From positions 412,615 through 476,614 of the forward strand of contig NZ_JABUHN010000002.1 of assembly GCF_013328815.1 (NCBI RefSeq): a stretch of 64,000 bases of DNA. The letters are read 5' to 3'. Below are positions 18,236 through 28,229 of this stretch, piece by piece (the first letter of the stretch is position 1; every line of letters starts with the position of its first letter). The notes beneath the pieces are model-generated. The model was given only the letters and a program-made list of their open reading frames with translations. It searched no databases and was not told the origin of the DNA. This DNA is from Tabrizicola fusiformis (GTDB lineage: Bacteria > Pseudomonadota > Alphaproteobacteria > Rhodobacterales > Rhodobacteraceae). A program made the translations under genes and the position numbers.

Positions 18236-19537
18236 ATGGCAAATCTGACTTCGAATTTCATCGGCATCAAATCCCCCAACCCGTTCTGGCTGGCTTCGGC
18301 GCCGCCGACCGACAAGAAATACAACGTCGAGCGCGCGTTTGAGGCGGGCTGGGGCGGGGTGGTGTGGAAAACCCTCGGCTCGGAAGGGCCGCCCGTCGTC
18401 AACGTTTCCGGCCCGCGCTATGGCGCGATCTGGGGGGCGGACCGCCGCCTGCTGGGCCTGAACAACATCGAGCTGATCACCGACCGCCCGCTGGAGGTGA
18501 ACCTTCAGGAGATCAAGGAGGTCAAGCGCAAGTGGCGTGACCGGGCCCTGATCATTTCGCTGATGGTGCCCTGCGACGAGGATAGCTGGAAGGATATCCT
18601 GAATCGCATCGAGGATACCGAGGCGGATGGGGTGGAGCTGAACTTCGGCTGCCCGCATGGCATGGCAGAACGGGGCATGGGATCTGCCGTGGGGCAGGTG
18701 CCGGAATATATCGAGATGGTCACCCGCTGGGTGAAAAAGCACAGCCGGATGCCCTGCATCGTCAAGCTGACGCCGAACATCACCGATGTCCGCAAGCCCG
18801 CCGAGGCGGCCAAGCGCGGCGGGGCCGATGCGGTGTCGCTGATCAACACCATCAACTCGATCACCTCGGTCAATCTGGATGACTTCAGCCCCGAACCGAT
18901 GATCGACGGCAAGGGCACCCATGGCGGCTATTGTGGCCCGGCGGTCAAACCCATCGCGCTGAACATGGTGGCCGAGATTGCGCGGTCGGCGGAAACCCGG
19001 GGCCTGCCGATTTCCGGCATCGGTGGCGTCACCACATGGCGCGACGCAGCGGAGTTCATGGCGCTGGGGGCCGGCAATGTGCAGGTCTGCACCGCCGCCA
19101 TGACCTATGGCTTCAAGGTGGTGCAGGAGATGATCTCGGGCCTGTCGGAATATATGGACAGCAAAGGCATGACCTCGACCGCCGATCTGGTGGGCCGGGC
19201 GGTGCCCAATGTCACCGATTGGCAGTTCCTGAACCTGAACTATGTGACCAAGGCCCAGATTGATCCCGATGCCTGCATCAAATGCGGCCGCTGCTATGCC
19301 GCCTGTGAAGACACCAGCCATCAGGCCATTGCCATGTCCCCCGACCGGGTGTTCAGCGTGAAAGACGACGAATGCGTCGCCTGCAACCTCTGCGTCAACG
19401 TCTGTCCGGTGGACAATTGCATCACCATGCGCACCCTGCCCAAAGGCGCCGTGGACGAGCGGACCGGGCGCAAGGTGGGCGATTATGCCAACTGGACAAC
19501 CCATCCGAACAATCCTTCGGTGAAGGCCGCGGAATAG
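18236..19537 (+). CDS. preA: NAD-dependent dihydropyrimidine dehydrogenase subunit PreA
   Basis: Catalytic FMN subunit, related to dihydroorotate dehydrogenase, that converts uracil and thymine to dihydro forms in the reductive pathway. The protein has 433 residues. The barrel contains NFGCPHGMAERGMGSAVGQ with the active-site cysteine region, and ISGIGGVTTWRDAAEFMALG binds the FMN phosphate. Two C-terminal ferredoxin motifs, CIKCGRCYAACED and CVACNLCVNVCPVDNC, carry [4Fe-4S] clusters. The partner preT is directly upstream. Dihydropyrimidinase and beta-ureidopropionase genes are not in the window. Confidence 0.95.
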   Translation: MANLTSNFIGIKSPNPFWLASAPPTDKKYNVERAFEAGWGGVVWKTLGSEGPPVVNVSGPRYGAIWGADRRLLGLNNIELITDRPLEVNLQEIKEVKRKWRDRALIISLMVPCDEDSWKDILNRIEDTEADGVELNFGCPHGMAERGMGSAVGQVPEYIEMVTRWVKKHSRMPCIVKLTPNITDVRKPAEAAKRGGADAVSLINTINSITSVNLDDFSPEPMIDGKGTHGGYCGPAVKPIALNMVAEIARSAETRGLPISGIGGVTTWRDAAEFMALGAGNVQVCTAAMTYGFKVVQEMISGLSEYMDSKGMTSTADLVGRAVPNVTDWQFLNLNYVTKAQIDPDACIKCGRCYAACEDTSHQAIAMSPDRVFSVKDDECVACNLCVNVCPVDNCITMRTLPKGAVDERTGRKVGDYANWTTHPNNPSVKAAE

Positions 19538-19576
19538 GGGGCGGGCCGGAGGAAACCCCCGGCCCCTCTGGCGCGC

Positions 19577-19633
19577 GAAGAATTTTCATCCGAAAATTCT
19601 TCTGGTTGAAAATTCTTCGGACGAAGAATTTTC
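19577..19633. repeat. Two AT-rich palindromes downstream of preA
   Basis: GAAGAATTTTC (19577-19587) pairs with GAAAATTCTTC (19592-19602). A second perfect inverted repeat follows, GAAAATTCTTC (19608-19618) with GAAGAATTTTC (19623-19633). The two stems share the same 11-base arm in alternating orientation. The AT-rich arms contrast sharply with the GC-rich setting. Confidence 0.8.
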
Positions 19634-19644
19634 GGGCACCCCGG

Positions 19645-19875
19645 TCAGCAGTGAAACTGCAGATGGCCGGGGTTGCAGATCACGATGAACAGGCCGCCGC
19701 ATTCGATCAGATGAAATCCACGCCGCCGCACCTCGCGCAGGAAGGCGTCGCGTCCGACCTCCCGCTCGACATCGCGCACTGCGCGGCGGATGATCCCGCC
19801 TTCGGCGATGGCCCTTGCCGAGAAGGCGGCGTCGATCCAGCCGGAATGTCGGGTCGGGGGGCGATAGTGCTGCAT
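19645..19875 (-). CDS. Small conserved-looking hypothetical protein
   Basis: A 76-residue basic protein starting MQHYRPPTRHSGW and ending ECGGLFIVICNPGHLQFHC. It has an Arg-rich amphipathic middle (AVRDVEREVGRDAFLREVRR), no signal peptide and no membrane span. Three late cysteines and two histidines could bind a metal, but they do not form a standard motif. GAGG lies about eight bases before the ATG. I do not recognise a function. I believe similar short proteins occur in Rhodobacterales, sometimes mislabelled as anthranilate isomerase, but nothing in the sequence supports that name. It is divergent from the next gene. Confidence 0.6.
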   Translation of the reverse strand: MQHYRPPTRHSGWIDAAFSARAIAEGGIIRRAVRDVEREVGRDAFLREVRRRGFHLIECGGLFIVICNPGHLQFHC

Positions 19876-19954
19876 GCGCCAAGCCTCGCCGCGAATCGGT
19901 TAATTCCGGGTTAACGCCCTTCCGCTTGGCCGGTGTCATGCCTAGATTGCGCCC

Positions 19955-20938
19955 ATGGAATATTCGCTGCTCGATCTGTCACCGATCCCTGAAGGTGGCA
20001 CCGCCGCCGATGCCCTGGCCAACACGCTGGACCTTGCCCGCCATGCCGAGGGCTGGGGCTATCGTCGCTTCTGGCTGGCCGAACATCACAACATGCCCGG
20101 GATTGCCAGCGCCGCAACCGCGCTGGTGATCGGCCATGTCGCGGCGGGCACAAGGGCAATCCGGGTGGGGGCCGGGGGGATCATGCTGCCCAACCATGCC
20201 CCCTTGCAGGTGGCCGAGGCTTTCGGGACGCTGGCCACGCTTTACCCCGGGCGGATCGACCTTGGCCTTGGCCGGGCGCCGGGCACCGACATGGCCACGG
20301 CGCGGGCGCTGCGGCGGCATATGCAGGCCTCGGACCGTTTCCCCGAGGATGTGCTGGAGCTGATCGGCTACCTCGATCAGCCGGAGCCCGAGGCGCGGGT
20401 GCGCGCCGTTCCGGGCGAGGGCACGCAGGTTCCGGTCTGGATTCTGGGGTCCAGCCTTTATGGCGCACAGCTTGCCGCCTATCTGGGCCTGCCCTATGCC
20501 TTTGCCAGCCATTTCGCGCCCGACCATCTTGAGGAAGCCGCCGAGACCTATCGCGCGACCTTCCGCCCCTCGCAATGGCTGGCGCGGCCGCATTTCATGA
20601 TGGCGGTCGGGGTCTGTGCCGCGGAAACCGATGATGACGCGGTGTTCCTGCGGTCGTCGCAGATCCTGGCTTTTGCCCGGCTGCGGCTGGGCAATCCCGG
20701 CAAACTGCCACAGCCGACCCATGACCTGTCCGAGGTGCCGCCGCCGATGCTGCGGGAGGTCGGCCATGTGCTGGGCTGTTCGGCGGTGGGCAGCCCCGCG
20801 ACGGTGCGTGACCGGCTTGCGGCGCTGATCTCGCGCTTTCGCCCGGATGAGGTGATGGTGACCGGCATGATCCATGATCACGCCAAACGGCTGGAAAGCC
20901 ACCGCATCGCCGCCGAAGTGCTGAAAACGCTGACCTGA
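19955..20938 (+). CDS. Luciferase-like (LLM class) flavin-dependent oxidoreductase
   Basis: A 327-residue TIM-barrel flavoprotein of the bacterial-luciferase superfamily. It begins with [37 protein letters not shown] and [20 protein letters not shown] follow, then [12 protein letters not shown]. These are typical of the YhbW/MsnO8-like group, which uses reduced FMN supplied by a partner reductase. The substrate cannot be deduced. No Shine-Dalgarno is obvious before the ATG. It converges on kup with a GTAGG repeat between, so it is probably a single-gene transcript. Confidence 0.85.
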   Translation: MEYSLLDLSPIPEGGTAADALANTLDLARHAEGWGYRRFWLAEHHNMPGIASAATALVIGHVAAGTRAIRVGAGGIMLPNHAPLQVAEAFGTLATLYPGRIDLGLGRAPGTDMATARALRRHMQASDRFPEDVLELIGYLDQPEPEARVRAVPGEGTQVPVWILGSSLYGAQLAAYLGLPYAFASHFAPDHLEEAAETYRATFRPSQWLARPHFMMAVGVCAAETDDDAVFLRSSQILAFARLRLGNPGKLPQPTHDLSEVPPPMLREVGHVLGCSAVGSPATVRDRLAALISRFRPDEVMVTGMIHDHAKRLESHRIAAEVLKTLT

Positions 20939-20942
20939 CCCC

Positions 20943-20966
20943 GTAGGATGGGCAATCTGCCCATCC
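20943..20966. repeat. GTAGGATGGGC palindromic repeat between the LLM gene and kup
   Basis: One unit of the same family as 14710-14812, GTAGGATGGGCA...TGCCCATCC. It sits between convergent stop codons. On the minus strand it directly follows the kup TAG stop. Confidence 0.85.
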
Positions 20967-22874
20967 CTAGATGGTCAATTGCTGGCCCAGTTCGATCACC
21001 CGGTTCGTCGGCAGTCGGTAGAAATGCGTGGCATCCGCTGCCGAGCGCGACAACATGCGGAAGATGTTCTCTTGCCAAAGCGGCAGCCCGCCTTTGGACG
21101 CCGATTTGAACGACCGGCGGTTGAGGAAGAACGAGGTCGTCATGATGTCGTATTTGATGCCCTTCTTGCGCGCGAGCGCGAGGGCCTTGGGCACGTTCGG
21201 CTCTTCCATATAGCCGAAGTTCAGGTCAACCCGGGTGAAACGGTCGGAAATCGGGGTGATTTCCAGCCGGTCGGCATCCTCGACATAGGGGCGCGTCACC
21301 ATGTTCACCCCGACAATCAGGTTCTGCGCATGCAGCACCTGATTGTGCTTGATGTTATGGGTCAGGGCGGCGGGGGCCATTTCCGGGTCCGAGGTCAGGA
21401 ACACGGCGGTTCCGGGCACATTCACCAGCCGCGACGATTTGGCCAGCATCGCCGCCAGTTGTTCGATCGTGACGGCGCCGCGCCGCGCCTGTGTCAGCAC
21501 ATGGGCCGAGCCGCGCAGCCAGCTCCACATCAGCAGAACCATCGTGCTGGCGATCAGGATGGGGATATAGCCGCCATCGAACACCTTGAGGGCATTGGCC
21601 CCCAGAAACACCAGCTCCAGCGCCATCAGCGGCCCGACCACCGCAATCGCCAGGGCCAGCGGCCATTTCCACGCCCGCAGGAACAGCATGAAGGCCAGCG
21701 CCGAGGTGATCACCATATCCCCCGTCACCGCGATGCCATAGGCCGATGCCAGTTCAGAGGAGGAGCCGAACAGGACGACCAGAATGACCACCCCGATGCA
21801 GAGGATCATGTTCACCTTGGGCAGGTAGATCTGGCCATATTGGCTTTCCGAGGTGTGCAGGATTTCCAGCCGGGGCAGAAGACCCATCCGCACCGCCTGT
21901 TTCATCATCGAGAAGGCACCCGAGATCACCGCCTGGCTGGCAATCACCGTGGCGGCGGTGGCAAGGATCACCAGCGGCAAAAGCCCCCAGTCCGGCGCCA
22001 TCAGGAAGAACGGGTTCGATGCCTTGGCCGGATCGGCCAACACCAGCGCGCCTTGCCCCAGATAGCTGAGGGTCAGCGCCGGAAACACCAGCGCCCCCCA
22101 GGCAATACGGATCGGCAGCCGGCCGAAATGGCCCATGTCGGCATAAAGCGCCTCGCCCCCGGTCACCGCCAGAAAGACCGAGCCCAGCACGATCAGCGAG
22201 GCCCAGCCGTTGGTGATCAGGAATTGCCCGGCATGGACAGGGTTCAGCGCGGTCAGGATTGTCCAGTCATCGCCGAGATGCATCAGCCCCATGGCGCCCA
22301 TCGCCAGAAACCAGACCACCATGATCGGGCCGAACAGGATCGACACGGTTTCGGTGCCGTGGCGCTGCACGACAAACAGCGCGATGATGATGCCCAGCGT
22401 CACCGGCACGACGTAATCGTCGAAATCGGGTGCCACCAGTTCCATCCCCTCGACCGCCGAGAGAACCGACATGGCCGGCGTGATGATCGCATCGCCGAAA
22501 AACAGCGAAATTCCGATCATCCCCAACCCCAGAAGCCAGCCGGGCCGTTTGTTCAGCGCCTGTTGCACCAGCGCCACCAGAGACAGCGTGCCACCTTCGC
22601 CATTGTTGTCGGCGCGCATGATCAGCACGACATATTTGAGCGTCACGATCAGCGTTAGCGTCCAGATCAGAAGCGAGATCACCCCGATCACATCGTCCCG
22701 CGTCAGCCCGTCATGGGCGGCGGCGTGCAGGCTTTCGCGCATCGCGTAAAGCGGGCTGGTGCCGATATCGCCATAGACAACGCCGATACAGCCCAGCGTC
22801 AACAGGCCGAGACTGCTTTTGCCGTGCTGACCGGCCCCCGCATGGGCGGCGTCCGGAACGTCGGAATCAGTCAC
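20967..22874 (-). CDS. kup: Kup/HAK/KT family potassium uptake protein
   Basis: Inner-membrane, proton-coupled potassium importer. The protein has 635 residues and about twelve membrane segments in the first ~440 residues, followed by a cytoplasmic C-terminal domain. The diagnostic N-terminal GCIGVVYGDIGTSPLYAMRE is present, as are NNGEGGTLSLVALVQQAL and the gate segment FGDAIITPAMSVLSAVEG. The start is GTG at 22874, with GGAGG seven bases upstream. Its TAG stop abuts the repeat at 20943-20966. Confidence 0.95.
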   Translation of the reverse strand: MTDSDVPDAAHAGAGQHGKSSLGLLTLGCIGVVYGDIGTSPLYAMRESLHAAAHDGLTRDDVIGVISLLIWTLTLIVTLKYVVLIMRADNNGEGGTLSLVALVQQALNKRPGWLLGLGMIGISLFFGDAIITPAMSVLSAVEGMELVAPDFDDYVVPVTLGIIIALFVVQRHGTETVSILFGPIMVVWFLAMGAMGLMHLGDDWTILTALNPVHAGQFLITNGWASLIVLGSVFLAVTGGEALYADMGHFGRLPIRIAWGALVFPALTLSYLGQGALVLADPAKASNPFFLMAPDWGLLPLVILATAATVIASQAVISGAFSMMKQAVRMGLLPRLEILHTSESQYGQIYLPKVNMILCIGVVILVVLFGSSSELASAYGIAVTGDMVITSALAFMLFLRAWKWPLALAIAVVGPLMALELVFLGANALKVFDGGYIPILIASTMVLLMWSWLRGSAHVLTQARRGAVTIEQLAAMLAKSSRLVNVPGTAVFLTSDPEMAPAALTHNIKHNQVLHAQNLIVGVNMVTRPYVEDADRLEITPISDRFTRVDLNFGYMEEPNVPKALALARKKGIKYDIMTTSFFLNRRSFKSASKGGLPLWQENIFRMLSRSAADATHFYRLPTNRVIELGQQLTI

Positions 22875-22937
22875 GGCTGGACCTCCAAGGATCTGCGATC
22901 TGCCTACCCCCGCGCTCTGCGGAACGCAAGGTGATGC

Positions 22938-23594
22938 TCAGAGTGCGTCGAGGATGCGGCGCGCTTCGGCACGCGGCTCGGTCAGCGGGCTGCGGTCCTC
23001 GCCGGGGAAAAAGCGGGCGCGGGTCGCGGTGGGCATCGGTGCCGGGGCGGCGATCACCACCCGCGGCCCGGTGCGCCGGGTTTCGGCCTGCCAGCTTTGC
23101 GCCAGGGCGATCTGCGCCGCCTTGGTCGCGCCATAGGCGCCAAAGAACGCCGTGCCGCCGCGCGGATCGTCAAAGAACAGCGCGGTGCCGTCATGGGCGC
23201 GCAGCAGCGGCTCGACCATCGGGATCAGGCTGCCGGTTGCGCGCAGGTTGGTGGCGATCGACTTGTCGAGATCCTTGCCATCCACCGACGAGGCCGGGGC
23301 CAGCGGCGCCACATGCACCGCCGGATGCGCCCAGAGGCCGACGCCGCCCCAGCGGTCATGGACCGAGCGGCAAAGGTGGCGCATGGCATCTTCGTTGGTG
23401 ATGTCCATGGGGGCCAGCGTCAGGCTGCCCGCGCCGGGCAGGCCCAGTGCCTTGACGCGGTCGTCCAGCTCTTCCAGCGCGCCCACGGTGCGGGCGACCG
23501 CCACCACATGCCAGCCGCGGGCCGCCAGTTGCTCGGCCAAAGCCGCGCCAAGGCCGCGCGAGGCGCCGGTGATCAGGGCGATCTTCTGGGACAT
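22938..23594 (-). CDS. Atypical short-chain dehydrogenase/reductase
   Basis: A 218-residue SDR-like protein. The N-terminal nucleotide motif TGASRGLGAALAEQL is intact and a YGATK follows near residue 153. The catalytic serine, normally 12-13 residues before the Tyr, is absent (FFDDPRGGTAFFGAYGATK). The structural NNAG motif is replaced by AHPAVH. It may bind NAD(P) without classical catalysis. The ATG at 23594 leaves the Rossmann motif at its usual distance. It lies downstream of purF and the DUF1801 gene on the same strand, an order I believe is common in this family. Function unknown. Confidence 0.8.
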   Translation of the reverse strand: MSQKIALITGASRGLGAALAEQLAARGWHVVAVARTVGALEELDDRVKALGLPGAGSLTLAPMDITNEDAMRHLCRSVHDRWGGVGLWAHPAVHVAPLAPASSVDGKDLDKSIATNLRATGSLIPMVEPLLRAHDGTALFFDDPRGGTAFFGAYGATKAAQIALAQSWQAETRRTGPRVVIAAPAPMPTATRARFFPGEDRSPLTEPRAEARRILDAL

Positions 23595-23687
23595 CGGGTT
23601 GCTCCTTGGCCAGCCGCGACGGGGGCGCAGCACCCCCGAACCCCTGCGGGATATTGGGGAACAGGTGAAAGGGCAAGGGGGCGGAGG

Positions 23688-24056
23688 CTAGCCGCGGCGG
23701 CCATAGCCTGCGGCCAATTCGTCTTGCCGGACCGCCACGATGCGCGCGATGAGGCTGGCGGGCAGGGGCCGCTCCGGCGTGAAGAGGACGCCGGATTTTG
23801 AGGTTTTGAACGGAGTGCAGTCGATCTGCGGGATCACGCTGCCCGAATGCGGGTAAAGGCCAAGGTGGCGGGCAAAGGCGGCATAACCTGCGACCATCTT
23901 GCCCTTGGGGCCCGGCTGGCGAAAGCCGGGCATGGCGTAGCTGAGGCATTCGATATGGTCGGGCAGCAGCGCGCGCAGGGTGGCGCGCAGATCGGTCAGG
24001 GCGCGATGCTGATCCTCGGGCAGGGCGGCAAGATAGGCGTCAACCTCGGCGGACAT
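23688..24056 (-). CDS. DUF1801 (YdhG-like) family protein
   Basis: A 122-residue cytoplasmic protein. The N-terminal helices (SAEVDAYLAALPEDQHRALTD) and the central CLSYAMPGFRQPGPKGKMVAGYAAF match the DUF1801 domain, as does ARHLGLYPHSGSV. This domain was described in a Bacillus iron-chaperone-like protein, but for most members the role is unknown. It is preceded by GTAGG-type repeats that separate it from purF, and followed by the atypical SDR gene. Confidence 0.75.
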   Translation of the reverse strand: MSAEVDAYLAALPEDQHRALTDLRATLRALLPDHIECLSYAMPGFRQPGPKGKMVAGYAAFARHLGLYPHSGSVIPQIDCTPFKTSKSGVLFTPERPLPASLIARIVAVRQDELAAGYGRRG

Positions 24057-24069
24057 CGGGGCAACCTCG

Positions 24070-24141
24070 GGATGGGCAGATTGCCCATCCTACGCGGGCC
24101 ACCGGGCGCCGTATAGGGTGGATGGGCAATCTGCCCATCCC
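24070..24141. repeat. Two GTAGG-type palindromic repeats between purF and the DUF1801 gene
   Basis: Units at 24070-24093 (ending CCCATCCTAC) and 24120-24141 (GGATGGGCAATC...GCCCATCC) belong to the same family as 14710-14812. Both genes read leftward, so these lie within a transcript rather than only between convergent genes. Confidence 0.8.
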
Positions 24142-24150
24142 CCGCGATGC

Positions 24151-25626
24151 CTACTCCGCCGCCTTCATCTCGAAGCCTTCCTCGATCTTGTCCGAGGGGG
24201 CCACCGGGTAGTCGCCCGAGAAACAGGCGTCGCAGAACTTCGGCGCCTTGGGGTCGCGGCCCGCTGCCTCGCCCGCGGCGCGGTAAAGCCCGTCCAGCGA
24301 GATGAACTTCAGGCTGTCCACCCCGATCCAGTCGCGCATTTCCTCTTCCGACATGGTGGCGGCCAGAAGCTTGGCCCGCTCGGGCGTGTCCACGCCATAG
24401 AAACACGGCCAAGCGGTGGGCGGCGAGGCGATGCGGAAGTGAACTTCGGCTGCGCCCGCCTCAAGGATCATGTCCTTGATTTTGCGGCTGGTGGTGCCGC
24501 GCACCACCGAATCGTCCACCAGAATCACCCGCTTGCCCTTGATCAGCGCGCGGTTGACGTTCAGCTTCAGCCGCACCCCCATGTTGCGGATGCTCTCGGT
24601 CGGTTCGATGAAGGTGCGGCCCATATACTGGTTGCGGATGATCCCCATGGCATAGGGAATGCCGCTTTCCTGACTGAAACCGATGGCAGCAGGCGTGCCC
24701 GAATCCGGCACCGGGCAGACCAGATCGGCCTCGACGGGGGCTTCGCGCGCCAGTTCCACACCGATCTGGCGGCGGGTTTCATAGACCGAACGGCCGCCGA
24801 TGATAGAGTCGGGGCGCGAGAAATAGACCTGCTCGAAGATGCAGAACCGGCTGGCGGCGGGGGCGAAGGGGCGCGAGGAGTTCACCTTGCCATCCTCGAT
24901 CACCACCATCTCGCCCGGCTCGATCTCGCGGACGAATTCGGCGCCGATGATGTCCAGCGCGCAGGTTTCCGACGACAGCGCCCAGGCATTGTCACCCAGA
25001 CGGCCCAGCACCAGTGGCCGCACGCCCAAGGGGTCGCGCACGCCGATCAGCTTGGTCCGCGTCATGGCGACGATGGAGAAGGCGCCTTCGACCCGGCGCA
25101 GCGCATCCTTGATCCGTTCGGCGATGCTCTTCTGGATCGAACGCGCCATCAGATGGATGATGCATTCGCTGTCGGAAGAGGATTGGAAGATGCTGCCGCG
25201 TTCGATCAGCTCGCGGCGCAGGGCGGCGGCATTGGTCAGGTTGCCGTTATGGGCGATGGCCGCACCACCCATCGAAAACTCGCCGAAGAAGGGCTGCACG
25301 TCGCGGATGGCGGTGGCGCCCTTGGACCCGGCGGTGGAATAGCGGACATGGCCGATGGCCAGCGGGCCGGGCAGGTCTTTCATCACCTCGGCCTTGGTGA
25401 AATTGTCACGCACATAGCCAAAGCGGCGCGCCGAGTTGAAGCCGTGGTCGGGATCATGGGCGACGATGCCGCCCGCCTCTTGGCCGCGATGTTGCAGCGC
25501 GTGCAGCCCGAGGGCCACGAAATTGGCCGCGTCCTTGACACCGAGGACGCCGAAGATGCCGCATTCCTCCTTCAGCTTGTCTCCGTCGTCGAGGGGGGCG
25601 AAGGGGTGGGCGGGGAAGCGGCGCAT
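24151..25626 (-). CDS. purF: Amidophosphoribosyltransferase
   Basis: Commits PRPP to purine synthesis by making phosphoribosylamine with glutamine nitrogen. The protein has 491 residues. A propeptide of about 21 residues ends before CGIFGVLGV, where Cys becomes the N-terminal nucleophile of the glutaminase domain. The glutaminase motifs RYSTAGSKG and AHNGNLTNA follow, and the PRPP-binding loop KRVILVDDSVVRGTTS is intact. Cysteines of the type seen in Fe-S-containing members lie in CFYGVDTP and near the end (FCDACFSGDY). The ATG at 25626 has GGAG upstream. cvpA lies upstream, the classic cvpA-purF order. Confidence 0.96.
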   Translation of the reverse strand: MRRFPAHPFAPLDDGDKLKEECGIFGVLGVKDAANFVALGLHALQHRGQEAGGIVAHDPDHGFNSARRFGYVRDNFTKAEVMKDLPGPLAIGHVRYSTAGSKGATAIRDVQPFFGEFSMGGAAIAHNGNLTNAAALRRELIERGSIFQSSSDSECIIHLMARSIQKSIAERIKDALRRVEGAFSIVAMTRTKLIGVRDPLGVRPLVLGRLGDNAWALSSETCALDIIGAEFVREIEPGEMVVIEDGKVNSSRPFAPAASRFCIFEQVYFSRPDSIIGGRSVYETRRQIGVELAREAPVEADLVCPVPDSGTPAAIGFSQESGIPYAMGIIRNQYMGRTFIEPTESIRNMGVRLKLNVNRALIKGKRVILVDDSVVRGTTSRKIKDMILEAGAAEVHFRIASPPTAWPCFYGVDTPERAKLLAATMSEEEMRDWIGVDSLKFISLDGLYRAAGEAAGRDPKAPKFCDACFSGDYPVAPSDKIEEGFEMKAAE

Positions 25627-25755
25627 GGGCTCTCCGAATCCTGAAGGGGGTATGCGCCCCCCTTTAGGCCGATTGCCCGGCGCTGTCACCCCCAAGAAAC
25701 CCCCCACGCCGCGCTGCGGCGCAGGGGGGCTGTGCGGCGATGCCCAGTTCTGGGC

Positions 25756-26346
25756 TCAGTTCGAGGCGGGCGCCGGGGCCGGCGTGGGCGCGGTGCCGGC
25801 GCAGGCGGCGGTCAGATCATTATAGCGGGTCACGATCCAGCCCGGCGCATCATCGGGCACGGCAGCGTCGATATTGGCCTGGAACGAGGCGAAAATCTTG
25901 GCCGAACGGCTGTCGTCCACCATCGGCACCGTATTGGCAGCGACGGCACGGTCATAGACGAGGAAGGCCACGCCAACCAGAACGATGCCGCGCAGCACGC
26001 CAAAGAGGAAGCCCAGCCCCTGATCCAGCCCCCCCAGCGCCGAGCGCTGCACCACCGAGGAAAACAGCGGCGTAAAGAGCGAAGCCAGGATCAGCCCCAC
26101 GGCAAAGACCGCCGCAAAGGCCGCGATGATCGACAATTCGCAGCTATCGCCCAGAAAATCGCCCAGCACCGGGATTTCCTTGACCAGCGGCTGCGCCGTG
26201 GGCGCAAAGATGAAGGCCAGAATGGCCGCCCCCACCCAGCCGGCAATCGCCATAGCCTCGCGCACGAAACCGCGCGAATAGGCCAGCACCGCCGAGAGAA
26301 CGATGATCACCGCAACGCCCGCGTCGATCAGGGTAAAACCTTCCAT
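25756..26346 (-). CDS. cvpA: CvpA family membrane protein
   Basis: A 196-residue inner-membrane protein with about four membrane segments (for example DAGVAVIIVLSAVLAYSRGF and the segment around IIAAFAAVFAVGLILASLF). An Ala/Pro-rich tail follows. The arrangement and the FVREAMAIAGWVGA segment match CvpA, named for its effect on colicin V production and linked to envelope stress tolerance. It lies between radA and purF. The molecular role of the family is not established. Confidence 0.9.
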   Translation of the reverse strand: MEGFTLIDAGVAVIIVLSAVLAYSRGFVREAMAIAGWVGAAILAFIFAPTAQPLVKEIPVLGDFLGDSCELSIIAAFAAVFAVGLILASLFTPLFSSVVQRSALGGLDQGLGFLFGVLRGIVLVGVAFLVYDRAVAANTVPMVDDSRSAKIFASFQANIDAAVPDDAPGWIVTRYNDLTAACAGTAPTPAPAPASN

Positions 26347-26365
26347 CAGTCGCCTCCGACGGGTC

Positions 26366-27724
<1,359 letters not shown>

Positions 27725-27755
27725 GTCCCCGTTGTGACGGCAAAGCACGCGGGGC

Positions 27756-28190
27756 TCAATCCCCCGCGGTGGCCCGCTCTGTCCGCCACGACACCCAGAG
27801 CGAGGTCAGGATGCAGCCGGTGAACAGCCACAGCCCCCAGGCGGTTTCCACCGTCACCATCCCCGCCCCCTTGGCCAGCACGACATAAAGCGACAACAGG
27901 AACACATCCGCCATGGCCAGCTTGCCCAGAACCGCCAACACCGGCAGGGCGGCAGGCTTGAGCAGGTCGTAATGGATCAGCGCCAGCCCCACCGTCTTGG
28001 CAAAGGGCGCAAAGACCGCAAGGAAAGTCACCAAGAGCGCCAGCGCCGCATCGCTGCCCCACAAAGATTGCAACCCGGTGACCACCGAAATCTCGTCCAT
28101 CCCGAACAAGGGCAACAACGCCGCCCGCATCAGCGGCGCAAACCACGACAGCGGGAACAGGACCAAAAGGCAGAGGTTCACATATTTCAT
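27756..28190 (-). CDS. PqiA family integral membrane protein
   Basis: A 144-residue protein with four hydrophobic segments (starting VNLCLLVLFPLSWFAPLMR). The ALIHYDLLKPAALPVLAVLG and KLAMADVFLLSLYVVL segments are characteristic of paraquat-inducible protein A. Canonical PqiA proteins carry two such units plus zinc-ribbon cysteines; this is a single unit without them. PqiA proteins partner with MCE-domain lipid-transfer proteins, so closeness to mlaEF may be meaningful. No MCE gene is in the window. Confidence 0.8.
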   Translation of the reverse strand: MKYVNLCLLVLFPLSWFAPLMRAALLPLFGMDEISVVTGLQSLWGSDAALALLVTFLAVFAPFAKTVGLALIHYDLLKPAALPVLAVLGKLAMADVFLLSLYVVLAKGAGMVTVETAWGLWLFTGCILTSLWVSWRTERATAGD

Positions 28191-28229
28191 CTGCCCTTGC
28201 TGACCCGGGCGGGGCGGGGCGTCAAGCCG

